This document shows, piece by piece, positions 18,928 to 27,712 of a stretch of DNA of 64,000 nt. This DNA comes from Methanococcus aeolicus Nankai-3 (GTDB lineage: Archaea; AGJL01; Methanococci; Methanococcales; Methanococcaceae), in the NCBI RefSeq assembly GCF_000017185.1, contig NC_009635.1, forward strand, positions 62,001 to 126,000, in the 5' to 3' direction. The translations under genes were made by a program, and so were the position numbers. A model generated the notes under the pieces. It did no database searches. It had not been told where the DNA came from and worked only from the letters and a program-made list of their open reading frames with translations. Each line of letters opens with the position of its first letter. The first letter of the stretch is position 1.

Positions 18928-19635
18928 ATGAAATATATTCCTAAAAAAGAAATGGATTTTAAAGAACCAATCGTAATTACTGGTTTTCCTGGTATGGGGC
19001 TTGTAGGAAATATAGCGGCACATAAAATTGCCAAAGATTTAAATCTCGATTTTGTGGGATATTTTGACTCCCCCGAAGTCCCTCCAATTATGGCTGTGGA
19101 AGAGGGGATATTATACCCTCCAATAAGAGTATATGCCAATGAAAATATGATAGTAATTTATTCTGAAGTTTTGATACCTCAAAAATCAGTCTATGAATTG
19201 GCCGACGAAATAATGAATTATATAGGGACAAAAAATCCAAAGATATTAATTAATTTAGATGGGATAACTTCATTAAATCCTAAAAAGACTTATATGGTTT
19301 CTGCATCTGAAAATATGTTAAAATCCATGGAGCATGAAAATATAGAAATTCTTGATTTTGGAATGGCAGGAGGCTTAGCAGGAATTATTACAGTAAGGTG
19401 TGGGGATAAAGATATACCTTCTGTATGTTTAATGGCAGAAACTAATGGATTAAGACCTGACCCAAAGGGAGCATCTAATCTTATTACTATTTTAAACGAG
19501 ATATATAATTTAGATGTGAATACAGAGGATTTATTAAAAGAAGATAAAGCAATAAAAGAAAAATTGAAAAAACTTGCAGAAGAGCAGATGAAATTATTAT
19601 CTAAACAAAAGGTTGAAAATCCAATGTATATGTAA
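18928..19635 (+). CDS. PAC2 family protein (proteasome assembly chaperone-like)
   Basis: This 235-residue protein belongs to the PAC2/DUF75 family. The opening PIVITGFPGMGLVGNIAAHK is characteristic, as are the later DSPEVPPIMAVEEG and LMAETNGLRPDPKGASNLI. Archaeal PAC2 proteins (PbaA/PbaB type) relate to eukaryotic proteasome assembly chaperones, but not every member acts there. The C-terminus is a charged helix (KLKKLAEEQMKLLSKQK). Start: ATG at 18928 behind GAGGTGG; the upstream ATG at 18913 precedes that site. Confidence 0.85.
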   Translation: MKYIPKKEMDFKEPIVITGFPGMGLVGNIAAHKIAKDLNLDFVGYFDSPEVPPIMAVEEGILYPPIRVYANENMIVIYSEVLIPQKSVYELADEIMNYIGTKNPKILINLDGITSLNPKKTYMVSASENMLKSMEHENIEILDFGMAGGLAGIITVRCGDKDIPSVCLMAETNGLRPDPKGASNLITILNEIYNLDVNTEDLLKEDKAIKEKLKKLAEEQMKLLSKQKVENPMYM

Positions 19636-19683
19636 ATTTATTTATGAAATATATACTTTCTATATGTATTATGGTGATAATGG

Positions 19684-20061
19684 ATGAAAGTTGTAGTTTT
19701 AACGGGAATCGCCCCTGAGGGAATTTCCAAACTTGTTAATAATCATTTATATACATTTAACTTAAAGAATTTTACAAATATTATCGCCATTACTTCTTCA
19801 CTAGATATTGGGGATTTTGTATTTTTAACTGAAATGCCAAAAGAAGATACTATCCCAGGAACAGAAGGAGTTATTGCCCAAATAAAGAGCTTAAAAATAG
19901 TAACTCAAAAGGAAAAATTACCTTATAATGAAGAAACAGAATATGTAATTGCAAAAATTCAGTTGGAGGTTGTTGGGTATGGTGCCTGTGTAGAGATAAT
20001 GGATTCCAAGGAGCTCCTACCAATAACGGCAACTGTAAAAATAAATTCAATATATAATTAA
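19684..20061 (+). CDS. DUF473 family protein
   Basis: This 125-residue archaeal protein of unknown function opens MKVVVLTGIAPEGISKLVNN. The middle DIGDFVFLTEMPKEDTIPGT, then EGVIAQIKSLKIV, looks like a beta-rich domain, matching my memory of DUF473. Start: ATG at 19684, about 5 bases after a GGTGAT site and 48 bases after the PAC2 gene, so the two may be cotranscribed. Contains one GGAGCTCC. Confidence 0.55.
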   Translation: MKVVVLTGIAPEGISKLVNNHLYTFNLKNFTNIIAITSSLDIGDFVFLTEMPKEDTIPGTEGVIAQIKSLKIVTQKEKLPYNEETEYVIAKIQLEVVGYGACVEIMDSKELLPITATVKINSIYN

Positions 20062-20122
20062 AACAAATAAATAATAAAAAGAATAAATAAAAATGGAAAT
20101 TATATATAATATATAATTTTAC

Positions 20123-20175
20123 GGCGTGTTCATAGGGAGTTATGATATATAATTAAAGGAGCTCCCGGGCACACC
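20123..20175. repeat. Possible family C element, copy 3
   Basis: This 53-base spacer segment starts GGCGTGTTCA and ends CGGGCACACC, an imperfect inverted pair like other family C ends. A GGAGCTCC palindrome lies inside its right arm. It sits directly upstream of the flavoprotein gene, where it could also act on transcription. The small size and two mismatches make this weaker than the other copies. Confidence 0.3.
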
Positions 20176-20207
20176 ATATGAACAAACATAATAATACAGG
20201 TGATATG

Positions 20208-20789
20208 ATGAAAATAGTAGGAATATGTGGCTCTCCAAGAGCGGAAGGAAATTCTTCTTTTTTGGTTAATGAAGCGTTGAACGCTGCAAAAGAAGAAGGG
20301 GAAGAAGTTGAATTTATAAGTTTATCAGGTTTGGAGTTAAATCCATGTATTGCATGTAATGTATGTAAAGAAGAAGATGAATGTATAATAATGGACGATT
20401 TAAATGATGTATGGAAAAAAATAGAGGGGGCAGATGGAATAATAATAGGCTCTCCCGTATATTTTGGTGGAGTTTCAGCCCAAACAAAAATGTTAATTGA
20501 TAGGTCAAGACCTTCAAGAAAAGGATTTAAATTAAAAAATAAAGTTGGTGGAGCAATATCTGTAGGGGCTTCTAGAAATGGAGGGCAGGAAACAACAATA
20601 AGACAGATACATGATTTTATGTTTATACATTCTATGATTGTAGTAGGGGATAGCGAACCATCAGCACATTATGGGGGAACTGGTGTAGGCGGTGCTTCAA
20701 ATGATTGCGAAAATGATGAATTTGGTATAAGTACGGCAAGAAATTTAGGTAAAAAAGTTGTAGAAGTTGTAAAGTTAATTAAAAAATAA
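20208..20789 (+). CDS. Flavodoxin-family iron-sulfur flavoprotein (Isf-like)
   Basis: This flavodoxin-like protein of about 193 residues has the FMN loop GICGSPRAEGNSSFLV at the N-terminus and the second FMN-binding stretch GSPVYFGGVSAQTK. A cysteine cluster, CIACNVCKEEDEC, at residues about 47-59 is placed as in iron-sulfur flavoproteins of methanogens, which bind a [4Fe-4S] cluster and FMN and act in electron transfer or oxygen/peroxide defence. Start: ATG at 20208 behind AGGTGAT; the frame extends to an ATG at 20178 inside non-conserved sequence. Confidence 0.8.
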   Translation: MKIVGICGSPRAEGNSSFLVNEALNAAKEEGEEVEFISLSGLELNPCIACNVCKEEDECIIMDDLNDVWKKIEGADGIIIGSPVYFGGVSAQTKMLIDRSRPSRKGFKLKNKVGGAISVGASRNGGQETTIRQIHDFMFIHSMIVVGDSEPSAHYGGTGVGGASNDCENDEFGISTARNLGKKVVEVVKLIKK

Positions 20790-20989
20790 TTTAAATTATT
20801 TATTTTTTTTCATTTTTAGATTTTCATTATTATATTGTATATAATGCCACATTTAATTTATTATAATATTATTTATATATTTTTATGTATAAATATTACC
20901 ACATATAAAATAATCATGAAAAAGAACAAATTTTAATTAAAAATATAAAAATAAAGCTATAAAAAAGAATAATTATTTATTATTCAATT

Positions 20990-21184
20990 TTATTTTTTAT
21001 TACTATGTTTATTATTGTAATAAATTGGAGTCCATCTTAATTTTCTTGCGACTCTCTTTAATTTATAGTTTTTCTCACATTTTGAGGAACAAATAAACAT
21101 AACTGAACCATCTTTTTTTACGAACTTTTTACCAGTTCCTGGTTCTATGCTTTTTCCACAAAAATTGCAGGTTTTCCATTCCAT
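20990..21184 (-). CDS. rpl24e: Ribosomal protein L24e (eL24)
   Basis: This is a 64-residue zinc-ribbon ribosomal protein. CNFCGKSIEPGTG and ICSSKCEKNYKLKR supply the four cysteines (CX2C and CX3C) that bind zinc, and the basic tail contacts rRNA. It is third in rpl7ae-rps28e-rpl24e, the normal archaeal order. In several methanogens ndk follows next; here ndk is elsewhere, at 47610-48005. Start: ATG behind AGGTGAG. Confidence 0.93.
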   Translation of the reverse strand: MEWKTCNFCGKSIEPGTGKKFVKKDGSVMFICSSKCEKNYKLKRVARKLRWTPIYYNNKHSNKK

Positions 21185-21194
21185 CTAATCTCAC

Positions 21195-21422
21195 CTATCT
21201 TCTCCTTCCGAGAGCTTTCGCTTCTCTTTCGGTTTCTCTGAGCATAATAATGTCTCCTACTTTGATAGGACCTTTTATATTTCTTGTCAATATTCTTCCT
21301 GTGTCTTTTCCTCCTAAGATTTTACATCTTACTTGGAAAATTTCCCCAGTCACACCAGTTCTTCCTGTTACTTGAAGAACTTCTGCGGCTATTGCTTCTT
21401 TATAAATCATGTCATCAGACAT
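21195..21422 (-). CDS. rps28e: Ribosomal protein S28e (eS28)
   Basis: This 75-residue protein folds as an OB barrel of the small subunit. The conserved GRTGVTGEIFQVRCKIL and the C-terminal MLRETEREAKALGRRR are diagnostic. It lies 12 bases downstream of rpl7ae and 10 bases before rpl24e. Start: ATG behind AGGTGAT. Confidence 0.95.
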   Translation of the reverse strand: MSDDMIYKEAIAAEVLQVTGRTGVTGEIFQVRCKILGGKDTGRILTRNIKGPIKVGDIIMLRETEREAKALGRRR

Positions 21423-21434
21423 TCAATCACCTAA

Positions 21435-21788
21435 TTATGCCTTTAAACCGTTTATTTTTTCTACTAAGTCTTTTAAAGCATTTGCATCTTTTTCTGCGAT
21501 AATTGCTACTGCTGCTGTTGAAACTTCTAATCCAATAGCTTTACCTAAATCTTCTTTTGTTGCTATGTATGTGTATGGGATACCTTTTTCTTCACAGATT
21601 ATAGGTATGTGCGCAACAATTTCTTCTGGTTGAACATCTTTTGCTAAAACTACTAATTTTGCAGTTCCTCTTTCTACTGCTTTTGTTACTTCGTTTGCTC
21701 CTTTTTTAACTTTTTCGCTTTTTGAGAGCACTTCTGCTGTTTTTTCTTCCATTTCTTGTGGAACATCAAATTTTACATATACTGCCAT
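21435..21788 (-). CDS. rpl7ae: Ribosomal protein L7Ae (eL8), kink-turn binder
   Basis: This 117-residue protein binds kink-turns in rRNA, in C/D and H/ACA guide RNAs, and in RNase P. The core [27 protein letters not shown] is canonical. Start: ATG at 21786-21788 ([10 protein letters not shown]), because the strong ribosome-binding site GGAGG lies just before it; an ATG at 21806 would contain that site. It is the first gene of its operon. A structured leader lies upstream (21838-21960), which is notable because L7Ae can regulate its own mRNA in archaea. Confidence 0.96.
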   Translation of the reverse strand: MAVYVKFDVPQEMEEKTAEVLSKSEKVKKGANEVTKAVERGTAKLVVLAKDVQPEEIVAHIPIICEEKGIPYTYIATKEDLGKAIGLEVSTAAVAIIAEKDANALKDLVEKINGLKA

Positions 21789-21837
21789 AATAATGACCTC
21801 CTTCATTTTTTAAAAAAGATATTTTATCCGGATACCT

Positions 21838-21960
21838 ACACCATTATTACCATTTTATTATTGGTTTTAATAGTGTAGCCATGCCCACTCATATCATCGT
21901 GGTTATTCACTAATTTTTGGGCGAATGGGCCCAATTGTAATTAATGAATTAAAAGAGTGG
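21838..21960 (-). ncRNA. Structured 5' leader or small RNA upstream of rpl7ae
   Basis: On the minus strand this stretch folds into a long hairpin with three nested stems: CCACTC with GAGTGG (21955-21960 and 21885-21890), ATTCATTAATT with AATTAGTGAAT (21939-21949 and 21905-21915, one G-U pair), and TTGGGC with GCCCAA (21929-21934 and 21917-21922). A second imperfect stem-loop follows (21838-21876). A TATA box, CTATATATATGAC, at 21981-21993 would start a transcript close to the hairpin's 5' end, about 170 bases before the rpl7ae start codon. The strand is inferred from that promoter. No clear kink-turn was proven. Confidence 0.45.
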
Positions 21961-22163
21961 CTACTTCTGTATTATTTGAAGTCATATATATAGTTATGGT
22001 TCTTAGTGTTAAGTAGAAATTTATATATATGGCAACAATATTAATTATAATATATTACAATATATTTTAAATGTAATTATATTGTATTAATTATATAACT
22101 CTATAAAATAAAATACTCCCACTACTGTTGTCCATTTAATGGCGGTAATAATTTGGTGGTCCT

Positions 22164-22748
22164 ATGGATTATGAAGCAATATATAGTAAATTGCAAAATC
22201 CAGAATTGAAAAAACAAGTTGAAAAGGTTGTAGATTTTCATACTTATCTAAGTTCTGGGGCACTTATAGGCGTATATATGTTCAATATTGCCAAAAAACT
22301 ACTGGATTTTGACACAGATAATGGAGATATTATCTATGCCACCAGCGAAACTTATGCATGTCTTCCAGACGCTTTTCAGGCTTTGGGAAAATGTACAATC
22401 GGCAATGGTAAATTAAAAGTAAATAACACCGGAAAGATGGCAATTACGGTAAATATGAAGCAAAAAGAAGAAGGAGAAAATACAAAAGGGGTTCGAATAA
22501 TATTGGACCCAACTAAAACTATTAACTATCCTCGACTTCATGCATGGTATATGAATTTAGAAAGAATTCCCCATGAGGAAATTATTCCAATACTAATAGA
22601 TGCAGGAGATTCTGTTTATTCATATGAATTTGTGGATATCGATGTGCCTACAAAATCCAAAAAGAAAGTAATATTATGTGAAATTTGTAAAGAACCTTTT
22701 GTTAAGAAAAGTAAGGATAATATATGCGTAAATTGTGCAAATGGGTGA
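22164..22748 (+). CDS. FmdE-like protein (formylmethanofuran dehydrogenase subunit E family)
   Basis: This 194-residue protein has an FmdE-like N-terminal domain (VDFHTYLSSGALIGVYM, then ATSETYACLPDAFQALGKCT) and a C-terminal zinc ribbon (CEICKEPF and CVNC, residues about 172-192). It lies 111 bases upstream of fwdA on the same strand. In typical FmdE the N-terminal metal site reads like FHGHLCPG; here the second His and the Cys are replaced by Tyr and Ser. A role in assembling or metallating formylmethanofuran dehydrogenase is inferred from position only. Start: ATG behind GGTGGT. Confidence 0.7.
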   Translation: MDYEAIYSKLQNPELKKQVEKVVDFHTYLSSGALIGVYMFNIAKKLLDFDTDNGDIIYATSETYACLPDAFQALGKCTIGNGKLKVNNTGKMAITVNMKQKEEGENTKGVRIILDPTKTINYPRLHAWYMNLERIPHEEIIPILIDAGDSVYSYEFVDIDVPTKSKKKVILCEICKEPFVKKSKDNICVNCANG

Positions 22749-22859
22749 ATTAATTAGTTGTATTATTTAATAAATTATATGATTTGAATTATGTGTATTT
22801 TTATATCGGTATATGTTAATATAAATTAATATGTATTGGTATATCGTGTAGGTGATGTT

Positions 22860-24653
22860 ATGAACCTTATTATAAAGAATGGATTCGTTTTTGACCCATT
22901 AAATAAAATAGACGGGGAAAAAATGGATATATTTGTAAAAAATGGAAAAATCGTTCAATCGCTTTCCCCGGGCGAAAAAAAGAAAGCAAAAATAATAGAT
23001 GCGACCAATAAAACCATAATGCCGGGGGGCGTAGATTCTCACACACATATTGCAGGGGCAAAAGTAACCACTGGAAGAATGATGTGCCCGGAGCTCCAAT
23101 ATGATACCCCAATAAGTAAAACAGAAAATACTCATTGTGGTAGTGGAAATATCGTTCCATCGTCATATATTATAGGATATAAATATGCCTCTATGGGATA
23201 TACTTCACTTTTTGAACCAGCCATACCTCCAATGTTGGCCAGACATACCCACGAAGAGCTATACCACATTCCAATAGTTGACAAAGCGGGCTACCTATTA
23301 CTTGGAAACAACTGGTTTGTAATGAAATATTTAAAAGAAGGGGACATCGATAAAGCAGCAGCTTATGTTGGTTGGATGTTAAACACCCATAAAGCATATG
23401 GTATTAAATGTGTAAATCCTGCAGGAGTAGAAAACTGGGGTTGGGGTATGGATGTGAGCTCTCTAGACGAAGCAAATATTCATTTTGAAGTAACCCCAAG
23501 GGAAGTAATTGAAGGACTTTGTGAAGTTAATGAAATATTGGGTTGCCCAATGTCAATGCATCTTCATGCCAACAATCTTGGACACCCCGGAAACTGGGAA
23601 ATAACAAGAGATTCATTAGAAATTCCAAAAAATGTGGGGGTAACTTCAAAGAAGCATAATTCAAAAAAGAATATGGTTAATTTGGATAGTAAAAATAATG
23701 AAATTGAATTGGAAAAAACAAAAATAGAATGGGAAAGAAATCAAAGCATATATATGACACATGTTCAATTCAATGCATTTGGGGGAACTTCGTGGAAGGA
23801 TTTTGAATCTGGAACAAAAGGAATCATTGACTATGTAAATAAATCAAAACATGCCATTATTGATAGTGGCTGTGTAGTATTTGGTCAAACTATTTGTATG
23901 ACTGGGGATGGTCCGTCAATATATGGATTAGGGGCATTAACAGGAGGAAAATGGACAAACTGTGATGTAGAATTAGAATGTGGTTCTGGTATTGCGCCCA
24001 TGAATTATAAAAAGAAAAATGGAGTTCATGCAACCCAATGGGCAATGGGATTGGAATTAATATTGGGTATAGATGACCCATGGAAAGTTATAATGACAAC
24101 AGATAGTCCAAATGGTGGTTGTTTTGTTCATTATCCCAAAATTATAGCTTGGTTAATGTCTAAAAAAGGAAGGGAAAACACATTAAATGAAGTCCATAAA
24201 TGGGCATCAGATAGAACAGACCTTCCGGGAATGGATAGGGAAATGTCATTATATGATATAGCCACAGTTACAAGGGCAACAGCCGCAAAATGTGTTGGAC
24301 TTGCACATAAAAAAGGACATCTTGGAGTTGGAGCCGATGCAGATATTGCAATATATGACATAAATCCAAATACACTTGATGTAAATGATTATGATGGCAT
24401 TGTAAATAAATTCTCATGCACAGAATATACCATAAAAGGCGGTGTAATTGTATCCAAAGGAGATAAAATTGTAGATGCTTCAAATGGAACAACAAGATTT
24501 TGTAATGTGTCGTTGCCTGATGAACAGGTATATCAAGATGTATTTAAGGACATAGAATCTTGGTTTAAGAAATACTACTCACTTAGGCTAAAAAACTATC
24601 CTACAACGAATAAATATCTTACAAATCCAGAAGCTGTAAATATAGGTGAATAA
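22860..24653 (+). CDS. fwdA: Formylmethanofuran dehydrogenase subunit A
   Basis: This 597-residue amidohydrolase-family subunit carries the binuclear zinc centre that joins formate to methanofuran in the first step of CO2 reduction. The N-terminal metal motif is DSHTHIAGAK; SMHLHANNLGHPGNW and THVQFNAFGGT supply further His ligands, and TTDSPNGGCF the late Asp. A Lys/Glu-rich segment at residues about 260-297 (after IPKNVGVT) looks like an insertion relative to my memory of the family. Start: ATG at 22860 behind AGGTGAT; the frame runs upstream to 22836. It is directly followed by fwdC. Confidence 0.93.
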   Translation: MNLIIKNGFVFDPLNKIDGEKMDIFVKNGKIVQSLSPGEKKKAKIIDATNKTIMPGGVDSHTHIAGAKVTTGRMMCPELQYDTPISKTENTHCGSGNIVPSSYIIGYKYASMGYTSLFEPAIPPMLARHTHEELYHIPIVDKAGYLLLGNNWFVMKYLKEGDIDKAAAYVGWMLNTHKAYGIKCVNPAGVENWGWGMDVSSLDEANIHFEVTPREVIEGLCEVNEILGCPMSMHLHANNLGHPGNWEITRDSLEIPKNVGVTSKKHNSKKNMVNLDSKNNEIELEKTKIEWERNQSIYMTHVQFNAFGGTSWKDFESGTKGIIDYVNKSKHAIIDSGCVVFGQTICMTGDGPSIYGLGALTGGKWTNCDVELECGSGIAPMNYKKKNGVHATQWAMGLELILGIDDPWKVIMTTDSPNGGCFVHYPKIIAWLMSKKGRENTLNEVHKWASDRTDLPGMDREMSLYDIATVTRATAAKCVGLAHKKGHLGVGADADIAIYDINPNTLDVNDYDGIVNKFSCTEYTIKGGVIVSKGDKIVDASNGTTRFCNVSLPDEQVYQDVFKDIESWFKKYYSLRLKNYPTTNKYLTNPEAVNIGE

Positions 24654-24654
24654 T

Positions 24655-25932
24655 ATGGATATAATATTAACTCCAACCAAAAAACCAGACATATCAATTG
24701 AGGCAGATGTTATTTCTCCCGATTATTTTGCAGGTAAAACCATAGACGAAATTAAATCATTAGAGGTATGGCAAGGCCCTATTAAATTACCACTTTCAGA
24801 TTTCTTTGATGTAAAAATTGAAAATAATGAAAAAGATAAAGCAGATGGAAGGGGGGGAGCTCCCAAAGATATCAACGAAATTAATATAATAATTAATGGA
24901 GATGTCGATAGAATAAAATATATAGGAACTGAAATGACCGGTGGAACCATTACAATTAATGGAAATACTGGAATAAGAATTGGTTCATCAATGAAGGGAG
25001 GAAGCATAACCATAAATGGAAATGCAGGCTCATGGACTGGAATGGAAATGAAAGGAGGAAGCATAACCATAAATGGAAATGCAGGAGACTATATTGGCTG
25101 TGCATATAGGGGTAGCTGGGAAGGAATGACTGGCGGAACAATAACCATAAATGGAAATGCAGGAAAAAATGTTGCAACTGGATTAAAAGGGGGAACCATT
25201 ACAATTAATGGTGATGTTGATGAGTTTTGTGGAATAAGACAAAACGGGGGACTTATTGTAATAAATGGAAATGTCACAAGAACCGTAGGAGTTGAAATGA
25301 CAAAAGGAACATTGGTGGTTTGCGGAAATATTAGGGGTTTTGCCCCTGGTTTCGAGCAAATCGGAGTAGAAAAAGATATAGTTTTAAAAGACGGCACAAA
25401 AATCAACGGTAAATTCCTTAAATTCAAAGGAGATATAGCAATTGTGCCAAAACCAAAAGGAATTTTGTATGTTTCCGAAGAAAATAACATTGGGCTTGCA
25501 GACCCTTCAAAATATACGACCTTCAAAGAATACCACTACAAAGGAGGCATGGAAGCTCTTTTAAACACTGGAAGTACTGTGGAGCAAGGGGCCATTATTA
25601 AAGGCGGTGAAAAATACACAAAAGAATATGTTGAAGAATGTGCTGTCTGCCATATTCATCCAGAAGATTACAGAATACTTGGAGCTCCGACATATGTAAA
25701 AATAATAAGTAATGATAAAAAATCCGAAGTAGCTGTAAAGGCAGTTTCAGACGATGGATTGCATAAAGGAACTATATTTATGCCAAGGTCTATATGGGCT
25801 AACGCAATTACTGGTTCCCATACTGATTCGTGTGGTTCTCCCCTGTATAAAGGAAATAGTGTATTTGTTGAACCGATTGAAAAAGGAAATATAATCGATG
25901 CAGAACAGATGATAAAAAGTATGTATTGGTGA
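24655..25932 (+). CDS. fwdC: Formylmethanofuran dehydrogenase subunit C
   Basis: This protein of about 425 residues is built from GXXGXXXG-like beta-helix repeats (GGTITINGNTG, KGGSITINGNAG and similar, at least seven copies at residues about 80-220), as in FwdC and the glutamate synthase C-terminal domain. A further C-terminal part of about 170 residues (VEECAVCHIHPEDYR and onward) is longer than the shortest FwdC forms. The repeats are also visible in the DNA. Start: ATG at 24655, one base after the fwdA stop, so the two are coupled. Confidence 0.93.
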   Translation: MDIILTPTKKPDISIEADVISPDYFAGKTIDEIKSLEVWQGPIKLPLSDFFDVKIENNEKDKADGRGGAPKDINEINIIINGDVDRIKYIGTEMTGGTITINGNTGIRIGSSMKGGSITINGNAGSWTGMEMKGGSITINGNAGDYIGCAYRGSWEGMTGGTITINGNAGKNVATGLKGGTITINGDVDEFCGIRQNGGLIVINGNVTRTVGVEMTKGTLVVCGNIRGFAPGFEQIGVEKDIVLKDGTKINGKFLKFKGDIAIVPKPKGILYVSEENNIGLADPSKYTTFKEYHYKGGMEALLNTGSTVEQGAIIKGGEKYTKEYVEECAVCHIHPEDYRILGAPTYVKIISNDKKSEVAVKAVSDDGLHKGTIFMPRSIWANAITGSHTDSCGSPLYKGNSVFVEPIEKGNIIDAEQMIKSMYW

Positions 25933-25936
25933 GATA

Positions 25937-27280
25937 ATGAAAAAAGTATATAGGGATATCAACTGTCCCGTATGTGGTATGGGATGTGATGATATCGTAG
26001 TAATCTACGATAAAGAAAACAATACGATAGAGACAGAAAATGTATGTAAAGAGGGAGCTCCTAAATTCATGGAAGTTGTAAGTTCCCACAGATTAAGAAA
26101 ACCATTAATTAAAAAAGATAAAGACTTTGAAGAAGTAGAATGGGAAAAGGCAATAGACGAAGCTGCTAAGGTTTTGGCTAAGGCTAAAAGACCTTTATTG
26201 TTCCTTGGTGCTGAAACCTCCTCAGAGGCACAAATTGTAGGATTGCATATGGCAGAATATTTGGGAGGAATAGCAGATTCAAATTCAACAATATGACACG
26301 GTCCAACATTAATGGGTGTGCAAGAGGCTGGGCTACCTACTTGTACAGCAGGTGAAGTTAAAAATAGGGCAGATTTACTAATATATTGGGGCTGTAATCC
26401 AATGCACTCTCACCCAAGACAGATAAGTAGATACTCTGGATTTGCCAGAGGATACTTTACTGAAAGGGGTATGAAAGATAGAAAAATGGTTGTTGCCGAT
26501 CCAAGGGTAACAGATACGGCAAAATTGGCTGATGTGCATTTCCAATTAAAACCAAATAGTGATTATGAGTTATTCTCGGCACTGTTGATAGTGTTAAGAG
26601 GAAAAAAACCACATCCAAGTGTGGAGGAAATCACTGGTATTACAATAGAACAGATGGAAGCAGCCATAGAACTCATAAAAGAATCAAAATATGTAATGAT
26701 TTATGGCGGATTGGGGCTTCCAGCATCAAAAGGTAGCCACAGGAATATTGAAATGGTTTTAAGATTGACAAATGAAATAAACAAATATACAAAATGTAAT
26801 ATTGGAGCTCTTAGAGGGCACTGTAATGTAAATGGATTTAACCAGATTGCTTCATATATGTATGGTTATCCATATGGTTTGGATTTTTCAAGAGGTTATC
26901 CAAGATATAACCCAGGAGAATTCACGGCTACAGATGTGCTGAGAGATGGGGAAGTAGATGCCATATTTTTAATGGCTGCTGATCTTGGTGCCCATATGCC
27001 GAGAGATTGCGTTAAAAAAATAAATGATATCCCCATGGTATGTATTGATATTGCCCCTGGGCCATCTACGACCTCCGCCGATGTGGTATTGCCCGGAGTT
27101 ATAGATGCTATGGAGTGTGATGCTACATTTTATAGGTTTGATGGTTTGACACAATATGCTCAGCCATTTACAGAATCACCATTTTCATTTACCAAAAGTA
27201 ATGAGGATACTGTAAAACAGTTATTCGAAAAAGTAAAAGAATACAAAGAAAAAATGAAAAATGGCGAAGAAATAGAATAA
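25937..27280 (+). CDS. fwdB: Formylmethanofuran dehydrogenase subunit B, selenocysteine form
   Basis: The frame runs from ATG at 25937 to the stop at 27280, with one internal TGA at 26294-26296 (codon 120). The surrounding residues, NSTI-U-HGPT, align with AAVCHGPS of the second FwdB in this window, so TGA sits exactly where Cys binds the Mo/W-pterin and is read as selenocysteine. The 447-residue product keeps the N-terminal [4Fe-4S] motif [10 protein letters not shown] and downstream [14 protein letters not shown]. It catalyses CO2 reduction to formate inside the complex. A SECIS hairpin follows at 27442-27473. It starts 4 bases after fwdC. Confidence 0.93.
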
Positions 27281-27441
27281 ATAAAATAGAACAAATAAGA
27301 AATAAAATAATAATAACAATAAAAAGGATTACAAAAGCCCAAGCCCTTAAATATATATTAAATTACATATAATGATACCCATTACATTTAATATAGGTCT
27401 TCACAAAATAAATTAAGCTTAGCCCAAACAGCTTAAAACAT

Positions 27442-27473
27442 AAATACGCCGAACCCTTTTGGGAGGCGTATTT
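27442..27473 (+). promoter_or_regulatory. SECIS element (archaeal type) for fwdB
   Basis: A hairpin lies about 160 bases after the fwdB stop. The lower stem is AAATACGCC with GGCGTATTT, the internal loop is GAA on the 5' side and a single A on the 3' side, and the upper stem is CCC with GGG around a TTTT loop. The GAA/A bulge over a GC-rich stem is the archaeal SECIS signature, and in archaea the element lies in the 3' untranslated region. A T-rich tract follows, so it may also mark the transcript end. Confidence 0.9.
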
Positions 27474-27535
27474 TATTTTTTTATATTTTTTAAGATTTTA
27501 TTTGAGTTACAAAAATATTTTTTTCGATTTAAAAT

Positions 27536-27671
27536 TATAGTCAATCTTCGAACAATTTCACTAAATCCTCCTATGCTAAAATGCAAAATCGTCATATAAA
27601 TTAGCAAAAATAAAATAATATTATAAAATGCATTGGGACAGATTAGGGACAGTTTTTGAAGATTAACTATA
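27536..27671. repeat. Family A element, copy 2
   Basis: This 136-base element starts TATAGTCAATCTTCGAAC and ends TTTGAAGATTAACTATA. Family landmarks TTTCACTAAA and GGGACAG are present. It lies between the fwdB SECIS and moeA (convergent genes), and is non-coding. Confidence 0.65.
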
Positions 27672-27712
27672 TTCCAACTAAAATTAAATTAAAAAAATAA
27701 TTTTATAATAAA

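Noticed and set aside
26294-26296. fwdB as a pseudogene or two genes split by a stop codon
   Set aside because: The TGA lies exactly at the catalytic Cys/Sec position, the frame continues intact, and a SECIS hairpin follows, so it is a selenoprotein.
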